From JAADEM01 sp965371855 (lineage in GTDB: Bacteria; Bacteroidota; Bacteroidia; Bacteroidales; Marinilabiliaceae): 64,000 bases of DNA. Position 1 is the stretch's first letter; each line of letters opens with the position of its first letter. Below the pieces are notes generated by a model. That model was not told the DNA's origin, searched no databases, and worked only from the letters and a program-made list of their open reading frames with translations. Where the stretch lies: contig CBDUZZ010000006.1 in assembly GCA_965371855.1 (NCBI GenBank), forward strand, positions 1 to 64,000. The letters run 5' to 3'. Of this stretch, positions 44,039-52,998 are shown in pieces. The translations under genes and the position numbers were made by a program.

Positions 44039-44888
44039 AAACGGCACCAGAAATGGAGCTGGTTTTGGGATAAAAGAAATAAAAGAACTATCATCATACA
44101 TGACAGACAGGATTGGTATACCCTACAACCACATGCCATTGTCTTTTATGAAACAACGACTTTCGTACATCTTCAAAAAATATAACCTGCAGAATTTAGA
44201 ACAATTCAAACAGTTGTTAGGTGCCGAAGAAAACTTAGAGAATTTCTTTTCCGACTTCTCTGTAAATACAACCGAACTGTTTCGTGATCCCGGATTTTGG
44301 CGTTACCTGAGAACACTATTAAAATCATTATCCCCAAATAACAAGATTAAAGTGTGGTTCCCCGAATCAGCTACGGGAGAAGAGGTGTTCTCATTTCTGA
44401 TAATTGCCGATGAACTTGGTCTTATTGATAAATTCAACATTGTTTGTCAGCATACGTCATTACAACGATTAAGAGATATTAAAGAGGGTATTTTAAACAA
44501 TAAAAACCTCGAGATAAACAGCAACAACTATATCCGGATTGAAGGGAAAAAATCGCTTGATGATTACTATACAATTATTAATAACCGGTTTGTACTTAAC
44601 CACTCATTACTGAAAAACATTGCCACCATACACGGACACTTTCTTACCACACCTGTTCCCAAAGAAACAGGAATTATAGTATTCCGAAATAAGATGCTGT
44701 ACTATGACAAAGAGATTTCAGAGAGGTGTATTGGCAGACTTATACCTTCTCTGTTACCGGGAGGTATGATTGCTATCGGGACAAAAGAACAGATGCCTGA
44801 ATCATTCGCAGAAGAACTGAAATGTCTGAATACAAAGGAAAGGACTTATAGAAAACACGGATTTGAAATTAACTGGGAAAATGAATAA
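44016..44888 (+). CDS. Degenerate CheR-like protein
   Basis: The preferred ATG is 44016 (overlap 23 bp); ATG 43992 would add eight residues. The roughly 290-residue product keeps CheR length and order, including DFSVNTTELFRDPGFWRYL, but the SAM site is altered: AGCSxGE reads PESATGE, the acidic residue after strand 2 is lost (CQHTSLQRL) and the CRNVLIYF box reads FRNKMLYYD. It therefore probably does not bind SAM normally and may serve as a regulatory partner of the preceding CheR. The next gene overlaps its end. Confidence 0.82.
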   Translation: MPSISNFENGTRNGAGFGIKEIKELSSYMTDRIGIPYNHMPLSFMKQRLSYIFKKYNLQNLEQFKQLLGAEENLENFFSDFSVNTTELFRDPGFWRYLRTLLKSLSPNNKIKVWFPESATGEEVFSFLIIADELGLIDKFNIVCQHTSLQRLRDIKEGILNNKNLEINSNNYIRIEGKKSLDDYYTIINNRFVLNHSLLKNIATIHGHFLTTPVPKETGIIVFRNKMLYYDKEISERCIGRLIPSLLPGGMIAIGTKEQMPESFAEELKCLNTKERTYRKHGFEINWENE

Positions 44889-45453
44889 TAATAAATATAA
44901 AGCCATAATAATAGGAGGGTCAGCCGGCAGTTTTTCTGTCGTTTCAAGGATATTGTCCAAAATGAATCCGGATTTTCCGATACCTGTTATTGTGTGTCTG
45001 CACCGGTTAAAGCATGTGCGTTCCGGATTAGTTGAAAGTCTTAATCTAAAATCAAAAATAAAAGTTATAGAGCCCAATGACAAAGAGAAAATTATGGGCA
45101 ACAGAATTTATCTGGCACCATCCAATTATCATCTGTTTATTGAGTTTGATAACACAATTCACTTGTCAACAGAAGAGACATATAACCATAGTCGCCCTTC
45201 CATCGATTATGCTTTCTCATCGGCAGCCTACGCTTACCGTGACAAAGTACTTGGAATAATACTTACCGGAGCCAATAAAGACGGGGCAAACGGATTAAAA
45301 GAGATACACGACAAAAATGGAACAACCATAATTCAGGATCCTACAAGTTGTGATATTGACACCATGACAAAAGCTGCTCTGAAACTTTTTAAGCCCGACT
45401 ATATATTTACTCCCGATAAAATTGCCGAATACCTTAATCAATTGTCAATATGA
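44881..45453 (+). CDS. Stand-alone CheB methylesterase domain
   Basis: ATG 44881 is used; the longer frame needs TTG. The 190-residue protein is a CheB catalytic domain without a receiver. Triad candidates are Ser in IIGGSAGSF (about residue 14), His in VCLHRLKH and Asp in LTGANKDGANG. Lacking a receiver, it cannot be switched on by CheA directly. It overlaps the CheR-like gene upstream (8 bp) and the GAF gene downstream (4 bp), so the CheR/CheR-like/CheB trio is tightly coupled. Confidence 0.88.
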   Translation: MNNNKYKAIIIGGSAGSFSVVSRILSKMNPDFPIPVIVCLHRLKHVRSGLVESLNLKSKIKVIEPNDKEKIMGNRIYLAPSNYHLFIEFDNTIHLSTEETYNHSRPSIDYAFSSAAYAYRDKVLGIILTGANKDGANGLKEIHDKNGTTIIQDPTSCDIDTMTKAALKLFKPDYIFTPDKIAEYLNQLSI

Positions 45454-46217
45454 AAAAAAATAAAATGACAAAAGAACAAACAAATATAATTTACCTGAGT
45501 GCTGTAATCTTTCTTTTAATACCGGGGAAATATATATTTATCCCTGTTCACCCACCGGTTTCATTTTTTATGATTGAACTTGCTTCAGTAGCAACTGTTT
45601 TATTATTGGTTTTTTATGTCGAAAGATCGATAAAAAAACTAAGTAAAACACAAGAACAATTAAACACTGAGAATCAATCATTAAACATAACGATAGAAAA
45701 TTTGAAAAGTGAATTGGAAAGAAAAAGCAGCTCTTCTGTAAATAAAATAACTCCCAATAATACTTTTAAAAACATCGATAATTTATTTTCTAATCTATCA
45801 CCAGTCAAAAAAAAGAATGTGTTATGCAATAATGTTCTGTCTGTTTTAGCAGATAACTTTGAAATTGTCATTGCTATTTTCTTCATTTATAATGAACAAT
45901 CTCAAAAATTTTCCGTAGAAGGTAATTACGGTATTCAGAAAGATGACCCGATAACTCCATTTGTAATAGGAGAAGGGTTACATGGTGAAGCTTTGAAAGA
46001 AAAAAAAGTTATAGTTTTGGAAGATCTACCTGAAGACTATTTCTCAGGTTACAGCGGCTTAGGCGAATCAAAACCTAAGTTCCTGTATGTTTTGCCGGTT
46101 GTCAATGAAGAAAAGCCAATAGGCGTTATAGAGATAGCTTCTTTTAAATCATTAGATTTAAAAGATTCATGGGATGAAATTAATAGCAAATTAATAGAAT
46201 TAATAACCGTTAGATAG
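45450..46217 (+). CDS. Membrane-anchored GAF-domain protein
   Basis: The 255-residue protein has two N-terminal transmembrane helices (about 13-30 and 38-58), a coiled coil (about 62-95) and one GAF domain (about 105-255) with GLHGEALKEKKVIVLEDLPED and IGVIEIASFKSL. The same GAF subtype occurs in the proteins at 41306 and 46227, suggesting duplication inside the locus. No output domain. It could share a ligand with, or form heteromers with, the following phosphatase through the coiled coil. Confidence 0.82.
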   Translation: MKKNKMTKEQTNIIYLSAVIFLLIPGKYIFIPVHPPVSFFMIELASVATVLLLVFYVERSIKKLSKTQEQLNTENQSLNITIENLKSELERKSSSSVNKITPNNTFKNIDNLFSNLSPVKKKNVLCNNVLSVLADNFEIVIAIFFIYNEQSQKFSVEGNYGIQKDDPITPFVIGEGLHGEALKEKKVIVLEDLPEDYFSGYSGLGESKPKFLYVLPVVNEEKPIGVIEIASFKSLDLKDSWDEINSKLIELITVR

Positions 46218-46226
46218 ACTGTTTTT

Positions 46227-48854
46227 ATGTCAAAAGGGAAGAAAAAAATATTAACGCAGGCGAATAAGTACTTTTCTCCTTCAGTACTGAGTGAAACAGA
46301 ATTGTACATGTTGCTTTTCTTTGTTTTATTTCTGTTACTGTTTTCGTGGGCAGGAGTAGCCTCTTTTACCGGTTATAATTTTTCCTTTAATTCTATCTTG
46401 CAAATTCATTCCAGATTGTTTGTATGGTTTATTGATGTAATTATTCTTTCGGTGCCTGCCGGAATACTCTTTTTCACAAACTATCACAAAATAAAAACTA
46501 CAAACCTGAAGAGAGAACTCAGGAAACTTGATGAAAATTCAAAACAAAACGTTTTATTGGCGGAGAAAATCGGTCGTGGCGAATTGGATATAAACGCTAA
46601 TATATCCGACAGTACATTATCAAAAGTTCTTTTTACTCTGGGTAAAAACCTAAAATATAACAATGAAAAAGAGGCTGCTCTTAATTGGGCATCAAAAGGA
46701 AAAGATCTTATCTCAGATATATTAAGAGCACACAATAATTTTGAATCGCTATCAATTGACGTACTTAAAAACATAATTGATTACACATCTGCAACACAGG
46801 GTGCTTTCTATATTTACGAAGGAAATGGCGAATTAAAAAACATTGCCACTTATGCATACGGCCGACAACGGTTTGTAAAACAGCGAATTCCTATCGGGAA
46901 AGGATTAATAGGCGAAGCGGCTTATGAAAAGAAACTGATATACAGAACCGAGATTCCGGATGATTATTTTATTCTTCAATCAGGAATATTAGGTGACCGG
47001 AAACCTAAGAGTTTATTAATCGTTCCACTATTGCAGGAAGACGAGCTGCAAGGGGTTTACGAGATTGCGTTCATTTCAGGCAAAATACCTGAAAAAGTAT
47101 TAACACTTTCAGAAGCATTTAGCAAGGTTATAGGCCAAACTATTTATAGTTTAAAAATAAATACCCGAACAACACAGTTGCTCAAAGAATCGCAGAAGAT
47201 GACCCTTGCTCTGAAAAAGAATGAAGACCAACTCAAGCAGAATGCAATGGAAATGCTGGAAGCTCAGGAACAACTGGAACAATCAAATAAACTTCTTGAA
47301 TCCCAAATCCAGGAAGTTAAACACGGACAAACGAAATTGCAGGCATTGCTAACTAATGCATCTGAGTTTATTTCAATATATAATAAAAAACAACAGCTTG
47401 TTTTTGAAAGCCCTTCGGTAAAACGAATATTAGGATACGATGATAACGATGATGTGAGAGGAATGGATCCCGACCTGCTTACTCCTAAAGGCTATAAAAC
47501 CATTAATAATCTGTTTCAATACCTTATCGAAACACCCGGAGGTCAACGGATGGAACAATATACATACCTCAGAAAAAACGGGAAGAAATTATTTCTGGAA
47601 ACAAGAGGTACGAACCTTCTTCATGACCCTGCAATAAAAGGTATCATTTTTAACACAAGAGATATTACAGAGCGTAAAAGAGCTGAGAAAGAGGAACGCA
47701 TGAAAAGCCGTATGCAATCTCTTTCAGAGAACTCCCCTGATATGATAATCCGCATAAATACAAGTGGAAAGTTAGTTTATGTAAATCCTGCTGTTTCTGT
47801 TTTTGTGGGGGTGCCTCCTTCTGAGCTTGTGAAAAAACGTATCTCTGATGTTAAAATAGATACACGTTTTATTCAGTTTGTAAAAGAAACTCTTATATTC
47901 ATCAGAGATGAAAATCAAGAGATTATGTCTGAGATTGAAATCTCAAACCCCGAAGGAGAAAGAGTAATGCAAATTAAAGGGATCCCTGAACATAACGAAG
48001 AAAATGAGTTAGAATCTGTTTTGTTTGTTGCTCACGATATCACAAAAATAAAAATAATTGAGCAACAATTAAAAGTAAAAAATAAAAAGATATCTGACAG
48101 TATAAATTATGCGCAGAGAATTCAGTCGTCAATACTACCTGATACAAAACTATTGCAACAGTTTTTTCCCAGTTCGTTCATCTTTTACAGACCGAAAGAT
48201 GTTGTTAGTGGTGATTTCCCATGGTTTTTCAAAAAAGATAACACATATTATGTTGCAGCAGTTGATTGTACAGGGCATGGCGTTCCGGGAGCTCTGTTGT
48301 CATTTATCGGATATTTCTTAATGAATAATATCGTTAGTTCAGAACACGACGATACTGCTGCAGAAATTCTTGATATGTTACACCAGGGTGTTCGAAAGAA
48401 CCTCAAACAGGATCAGGAAGGAGCAAATGGCCGTGACGGAATGGATATTGCATTGTGTAAAATATCTCCTGAAAAGAATGAACTCCAGTTTGCCGGAGCT
48501 CACAGGCCTCTTTACCTTGTTCGTAACGGAGAACTCATTGATTACAAAGGTTCCCGCAAAGGTATAGGAGGAACTCCTTTACCCCGTAGGATTGAAAAAG
48601 ATTTTGAAAATAATATCATCAATTATCAAAAAGGAGATAAGATATTCATTTTCTCAGACGGGCTTCCGGATCAAACCGGTGGAACTCTGGAAAAGAAAAA
48701 GAAATATCAGGCACGTCGTATTAGGGAAATCCTTGTTGAAGACCCTACATATACTATGGCCTACTACTCACGATTCTTCCCGAAAGATTTTTTCGAATGG
48801 ATGGATCAGGAAAAACAAGTTGATGATGTTTTATTGATTGGTATTGAATTGTAA
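46227..48854 (+). CDS. GAF-PAS-PAS-PP2C (SpoIIE-type) protein phosphatase, SiaA-like
   Basis: An 875-residue membrane protein: two transmembrane helices (about 27-48 and 68-90), a GAF domain (about 165-310), a long coiled coil (about 315-370), two PAS domains (about 375-490 and 500-610) and a SpoIIE/PP2C phosphatase domain (about 630-875). Metal-binding residues are present in VVSGDFPWF, AVDCTGHGVPGA and FIFSDGLPDQ. Downstream genes encode a SiaB-type kinase and SiaC-type substrate, so it is the probable SiaC phosphatase, gated by GAF/PAS signals. Confidence 0.9.
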   Translation: MSKGKKKILTQANKYFSPSVLSETELYMLLFFVLFLLLFSWAGVASFTGYNFSFNSILQIHSRLFVWFIDVIILSVPAGILFFTNYHKIKTTNLKRELRKLDENSKQNVLLAEKIGRGELDINANISDSTLSKVLFTLGKNLKYNNEKEAALNWASKGKDLISDILRAHNNFESLSIDVLKNIIDYTSATQGAFYIYEGNGELKNIATYAYGRQRFVKQRIPIGKGLIGEAAYEKKLIYRTEIPDDYFILQSGILGDRKPKSLLIVPLLQEDELQGVYEIAFISGKIPEKVLTLSEAFSKVIGQTIYSLKINTRTTQLLKESQKMTLALKKNEDQLKQNAMEMLEAQEQLEQSNKLLESQIQEVKHGQTKLQALLTNASEFISIYNKKQQLVFESPSVKRILGYDDNDDVRGMDPDLLTPKGYKTINNLFQYLIETPGGQRMEQYTYLRKNGKKLFLETRGTNLLHDPAIKGIIFNTRDITERKRAEKEERMKSRMQSLSENSPDMIIRINTSGKLVYVNPAVSVFVGVPPSELVKKRISDVKIDTRFIQFVKETLIFIRDENQEIMSEIEISNPEGERVMQIKGIPEHNEENELESVLFVAHDITKIKIIEQQLKVKNKKISDSINYAQRIQSSILPDTKLLQQFFPSSFIFYRPKDVVSGDFPWFFKKDNTYYVAAVDCTGHGVPGALLSFIGYFLMNNIVSSEHDDTAAEILDMLHQGVRKNLKQDQEGANGRDGMDIALCKISPEKNELQFAGAHRPLYLVRNGELIDYKGSRKGIGGTPLPRRIEKDFENNIINYQKGDKIFIFSDGLPDQTGGTLEKKKKYQARRIREILVEDPTYTMAYYSRFFPKDFFEWMDQEKQVDDVLLIGIEL

Positions 48855-48886
48855 TTATCTTTATATATTTTTAAGAAAAAATTATT

Positions 48887-49459
48887 ATGACTAAATTAAA
48901 TGAAAGTGGAGGGCATAGTTTTTTGGACTTTGCATATCAAATGTATAAGTCCATGAAAACAAATGAAATAAATCTGGTTTACGAGGGTGAAGTTACTCAG
49001 GAAATTACCAAAACATTTACCTCTCTAACAGAAAAAAGCCTTGCTAAAACAGAAGAATCAAACATGGTTCAGCGTAAAGTTTTCCATGTAATGGTTGAGT
49101 GCCTCCAAAACATTAGCAAGCATGCTGATTCCATTGATGGAGAGACAGAGAAACGTGGAATCGTTATGGTGAGCCATGGTAAAGAGAGCTATAACATTAT
49201 TACCGGGAATGTTATAAAAAATGAAAAAATCCCAACTCTAAAAAAGAGTCTTGAAACTGTTAACAATCTTAATCGGGAAGACCTTTCAAATCTGTTTAAA
49301 AAACAGATGCGAGAAGGCAAGATATCAGACAAAGGAGGGGCTGGATTAGGACTTATCGATATTGCTAAAAAAACAGGCAGCAAACTCTCTTATCAGTTTA
49401 AGGAATTAAATGATGAAGTAAGCTTTTTTATTTTAACATCAACAATCAATCGTAAATAA
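48887..49459 (+). CDS. SiaB-family protein kinase (DUF6272)
   Basis: The 190-residue protein has a GHKL-like fold: VFHVMVECLQNISKHAD supplies the N box, and SDKGGAGLGLIDIAKKTG the glycine-rich lid. In Pseudomonas SiaB phosphorylates SiaC on Thr and is opposed by the PP2C phosphatase SiaA. The order phosphatase, SiaB-like, SiaC-like here is the same as SiaA-SiaB-SiaC, and spacing is 32 bp and 14 bp. Confidence 0.87.
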   Translation: MTKLNESGGHSFLDFAYQMYKSMKTNEINLVYEGEVTQEITKTFTSLTEKSLAKTEESNMVQRKVFHVMVECLQNISKHADSIDGETEKRGIVMVSHGKESYNIITGNVIKNEKIPTLKKSLETVNNLNREDLSNLFKKQMREGKISDKGGAGLGLIDIAKKTGSKLSYQFKELNDEVSFFILTSTINRK

Positions 49460-49473
49460 TTAAAATTAACACA

Positions 49474-49854
49474 ATGGAAGTTATTAATATAAAAGGAACT
49501 GAAGATACTCCTAATGTAATTTTAGATAGGGAAAGTGAAATATTTGAAATTTCAGGGCGTTCACTTCCTGAAGACGTAAATATGTTTTTTGAACCTATAA
49601 TGGATTGGATTGATGAATATGCAGAAGATCCATTAGACAAAACAACCTTTGATTTTAAACTGGAATATTTTAATACAGCATCTTCAAAAATTATTTTAGA
49701 TATACTGTTGAAATTTGAAGAGATTGTTGAAAATGGAAAAAGTGTTCTGGTAAAATGGCATTATCATGAGGATGAAGAGGATATGCTTGAAGCCGGTGAG
49801 GAGTATGCTGACATCGTTGAAATTCAATTTGAATACGTTGTTTGCGAGGACTAA
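49474..49854 (+). CDS. SiaC-family regulatory phosphoprotein (DUF1987)
   Basis: A 126-residue protein with the SiaC fold features TPNVILDRESEIFEISGRS and MDWIDEYAEDP. Thr68, in EYFNTASSK, is at the position of the phosphorylated Thr68 of Pseudomonas SiaC. In that system unphosphorylated SiaC binds and activates a diguanylate cyclase, SiaD. No GGDEF protein is encoded in this window, so the partner must be elsewhere or different; the ABC protein gene 19 bp downstream is a candidate (inference). Confidence 0.9.
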   Translation: MEVINIKGTEDTPNVILDRESEIFEISGRSLPEDVNMFFEPIMDWIDEYAEDPLDKTTFDFKLEYFNTASSKIILDILLKFEEIVENGKSVLVKWHYHEDEEDMLEAGEEYADIVEIQFEYVVCED

Positions 49855-49873
49855 TTACCTGTTATAATAAACT

Positions 49874-52800
49874 ATGAGTGAAGAGATACTGAAAGCATTA
49901 ATGCAATTATTTGGACTCATTGCCAAACAAGACGGTGGTGTTGTGTCTAATGAAACAGAATATGTAAAAACATTTCTGAAACAGCAATTAAATACAGAAG
50001 CTGTTCATGAGTACTTTTCACTTTTTTTGAAACATGCCACAATCAAAGGAAAGAAGGCCGGAGAGGATGGCAAAGTTCAGCTGACATCGATGAAGGATTC
50101 TGTCAAGGTTCTTGGTATTTGTAAAAAAATAAATAAACAACTTAATAAAGAACAGAAAGTTGTTGTTCTTGTTCGTCTATACGAATTAATTAATACTGAT
50201 CGCAAATTTACAGAACAACGAATGGCCATTATTAATACAGTGGCCGATGTATTTAAATTTCCAAAAGAGGAAGTAGAAAGTATTGAAGCATTTATTATTC
50301 ATGATAAGATTTCAAAGATCGACCGTGATGATATCCTTTTATTATCAGCAGATGTATATAAAACAAAGCATGCTCTGTATATTAATTCTCCGGGGCTACA
50401 TGGCAATATCATTATTCTAAAAATAGAAAGTTCAAACCTTTATTTTATCAGATACACAGGTGATCAGGAGTTGTTCCTGAATGGACTTTTAATTAATAAT
50501 AAACGTATCTACCTATTCCCCAAAGGTAGTTTTATCAAGTTAGCAGTAGGACCTCCTCTGTACTATACTGATGTTGTTGGACATTTTATGGCCGATTCCA
50601 CATCAGCAAAAATTTCATGTCAGGTAAAAGATGTGAAATTTCAGTTTAAAACCGGTACAATCGGACTCCAAAATATAAATATTGCCGAAGAACAGGGAAA
50701 GCTCATTGGTATAATGGGAGCCAGTGGCGCCGGGAAAACAACATTATTAAATGTTTTATCAGGAATAGAAACCCCCACGGAAGGTGAGGTGCTTATCAAT
50801 GGTTATAACCTGCACAAGGAAAAAGATAAGCTGGAAGGGGTTATCGGATTAATTCCGCAGGATGATCTGTTAATTGAAGAACTTACCGTTTTTGAGAACC
50901 TTTACTATAATGCCAAACTTTGTTTTAAAGACAAATCGAAGGACGAGATTACCGATATGGTTAATACTGTTCTTACGAATCTGGGATTATACGAAAGAAA
51001 ATATCTAAAAGTAGGCTCTCCTCTTAACAAAATGATAAGCGGCGGACAAAGAAAAAGGTTAAATATTGCTCTTGAATTAATACGAGAACCGGCTATCCTG
51101 TTTGTTGATGAACCAACATCAGGGTTGTCATCAAGAGATTCTGAAAATGTAATGAACCTTTTGCGTGAGCTATCACTGAAAGGGAAACTTATCTTTGTTG
51201 TTATCCACCAGCCATCGTCAGACATATATAAGATGTTTGACAAAATGTATATACTTGATACCGGTGGATATCCGGTATATTATGGTAATCCAAGCGAATC
51301 ACTTATTTACTTTAAAAGACTTGATGAACAGATAAACAGCGAATACGGAGAGTGTCCTACATGCGGAAATCTCAACCCTGAACTTATTTTCAATATCATT
51401 GATTCAAATGTAATTGATGAATACGGAAACTATACCAATCAACGAAAAACCAAACCTCAGGAGTGGTACACATACTATAAAGAAAATTTAAAATTACCGG
51501 AAGTTGAGGTTGTTAAAGATACTCCACCTAAATCACTTAATATTCCTTCCTGGATAAATCAGTTTAAAATATACACGTTAAGGGATTTCTTTTCTAAAAT
51601 AAGTAATAAACAGTATATTCTTCTTAATATTCTAGAAGCACCGTTGTTAGGATTTATACTTGCCTATCTTATCCGTTATATCGCCGATCCGGAATCCAAC
51701 ATCTATATATTCAGGGAAAACGTTAATATTCCGCCATATATATTTATGGGAATTATCGTTGCTCTGTTTTTTGGTTTGATTGTTAGTGCAGAAGAGATTT
51801 TCAAAGATGCTAAAATACTTAAACGTGAAGCATTTCTGAATCTTAGCAGGTCAAGTTATTTAGTTTCCAAAGTACTTATTCTGTTTACATTATCTGCTAT
51901 TCAGATGATACTGTTTGTTGTTGTTGCCAATTATATTTTAGAAATTAAAGGGATGACTTTTGAGTTTTGGTTAGCACTATTCAGCATATCCGCTTTTGCT
52001 AATATTCTGGGGCTTATTATTTCTGCATCTTTTAACTCAATAATTACAATATATATACTTATACCGCTGCTAATGATACCACAAATGGTATTAGGCGGAG
52101 CTATGTTTACTTTTGATAAACTGAACAAAGATTTTACTAGTGTTGACAAAGTACCTTTTGTTGCTGAGTGGATGCCCTCAAGATGGATTTATGAGGGGTT
52201 AATTGTGCATCAGTACAAACACAACAATTTCAAGAAAAACATTTTTAATATTGAGCTACAGGAAAGTAAAGCCGACTTTAAGCAGGTATATTACATCCCC
52301 GAACTACAAGATATATTGGAGAGCTGTAAAACTGCTCTGACAGATGAAGCCAGAATAAAAGATAAGGCCTTTATATCTAATCTTTCTCTTCTGAAAAATG
52401 AGATAGCCAAAGAAAACCAACGTGGATTTTCAACTCAATTCAATGAGGTTGAAAATCTTTCTCCCGATAAATTTAATGAAAATACTGCTATTGGACTATC
52501 TAAACATCTTAACACTTTAAAAAAGAATTACAGTAAATTGTTTTTTGCGGCAAACGGCAAGAAAGAAAAATTTATTGAGTTAAATATCCGTGCCAATAAG
52601 CAGAAATTTGAACGTATCAGAGATGAGCATTTTAACGAAAGCATATCAGATATTGTACGTAAAGTGTTTGAAAAGAATAGAATGCTGCGTGACGGTAATA
52701 AACTGGTTCAGATGGTTGACCCTATATATCAAATCCCTGAACCAAAAAACTCACTTGATTTCAGAACACACTTCTTTGCTCCTCAGAAACATATCTTCGG

Positions 52801-52936
52801 TAAGTTTTACGACACGTTATGGTTCAATATCTCGGTCGTTTGGATATTAACAATTCTTCTGTATGTCGTGCTATATTTCGATCTTTTAAGAAAAGGATTG
52901 ACATATATGGGGGAATTTAAATTACGTAAAAGGTAA
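49874..52936 (+). CDS. TerB-like / ABC ATPase / ABC-2 permease polypeptide
   Basis: The 1020-residue protein joins a helical TerB-like N-terminal part (about 1-145), a beta-rich, FHA-like region (about 155-245), an ABCG-type ATPase with Walker A MGASGAGKTTLL near 282, signature ISGGQRKRLNIALEL near 390, Walker B ILFVDEPTSGL near 410 and HQPSSD, then a CPTC pair near 493. An ABC-2 permease with about six helices follows (about 585-780), with a long soluble insert (about 785-975) before the last helix. ATPase and permease in one chain would form an exporter or mechanochemical machine as a dimer. The N-terminal modules suggest control by protein partners, possibly the Sia switch. Confidence 0.87.
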   Translation: MSEEILKALMQLFGLIAKQDGGVVSNETEYVKTFLKQQLNTEAVHEYFSLFLKHATIKGKKAGEDGKVQLTSMKDSVKVLGICKKINKQLNKEQKVVVLVRLYELINTDRKFTEQRMAIINTVADVFKFPKEEVESIEAFIIHDKISKIDRDDILLLSADVYKTKHALYINSPGLHGNIIILKIESSNLYFIRYTGDQELFLNGLLINNKRIYLFPKGSFIKLAVGPPLYYTDVVGHFMADSTSAKISCQVKDVKFQFKTGTIGLQNINIAEEQGKLIGIMGASGAGKTTLLNVLSGIETPTEGEVLINGYNLHKEKDKLEGVIGLIPQDDLLIEELTVFENLYYNAKLCFKDKSKDEITDMVNTVLTNLGLYERKYLKVGSPLNKMISGGQRKRLNIALELIREPAILFVDEPTSGLSSRDSENVMNLLRELSLKGKLIFVVIHQPSSDIYKMFDKMYILDTGGYPVYYGNPSESLIYFKRLDEQINSEYGECPTCGNLNPELIFNIIDSNVIDEYGNYTNQRKTKPQEWYTYYKENLKLPEVEVVKDTPPKSLNIPSWINQFKIYTLRDFFSKISNKQYILLNILEAPLLGFILAYLIRYIADPESNIYIFRENVNIPPYIFMGIIVALFFGLIVSAEEIFKDAKILKREAFLNLSRSSYLVSKVLILFTLSAIQMILFVVVANYILEIKGMTFEFWLALFSISAFANILGLIISASFNSIITIYILIPLLMIPQMVLGGAMFTFDKLNKDFTSVDKVPFVAEWMPSRWIYEGLIVHQYKHNNFKKNIFNIELQESKADFKQVYYIPELQDILESCKTALTDEARIKDKAFISNLSLLKNEIAKENQRGFSTQFNEVENLSPDKFNENTAIGLSKHLNTLKKNYSKLFFAANGKKEKFIELNIRANKQKFERIRDEHFNESISDIVRKVFEKNRMLRDGNKLVQMVDPIYQIPEPKNSLDFRTHFFAPQKHIFGKFYDTLWFNISVVWILTILLYVVLYFDLLRKGLTYMGEFKLRKR

Positions 52937-52998
52937 CCTTTTTACTTTTTTATAGTATAATAGCATTCAGTTAAATTCAAATTTAAAATTATTTAACC

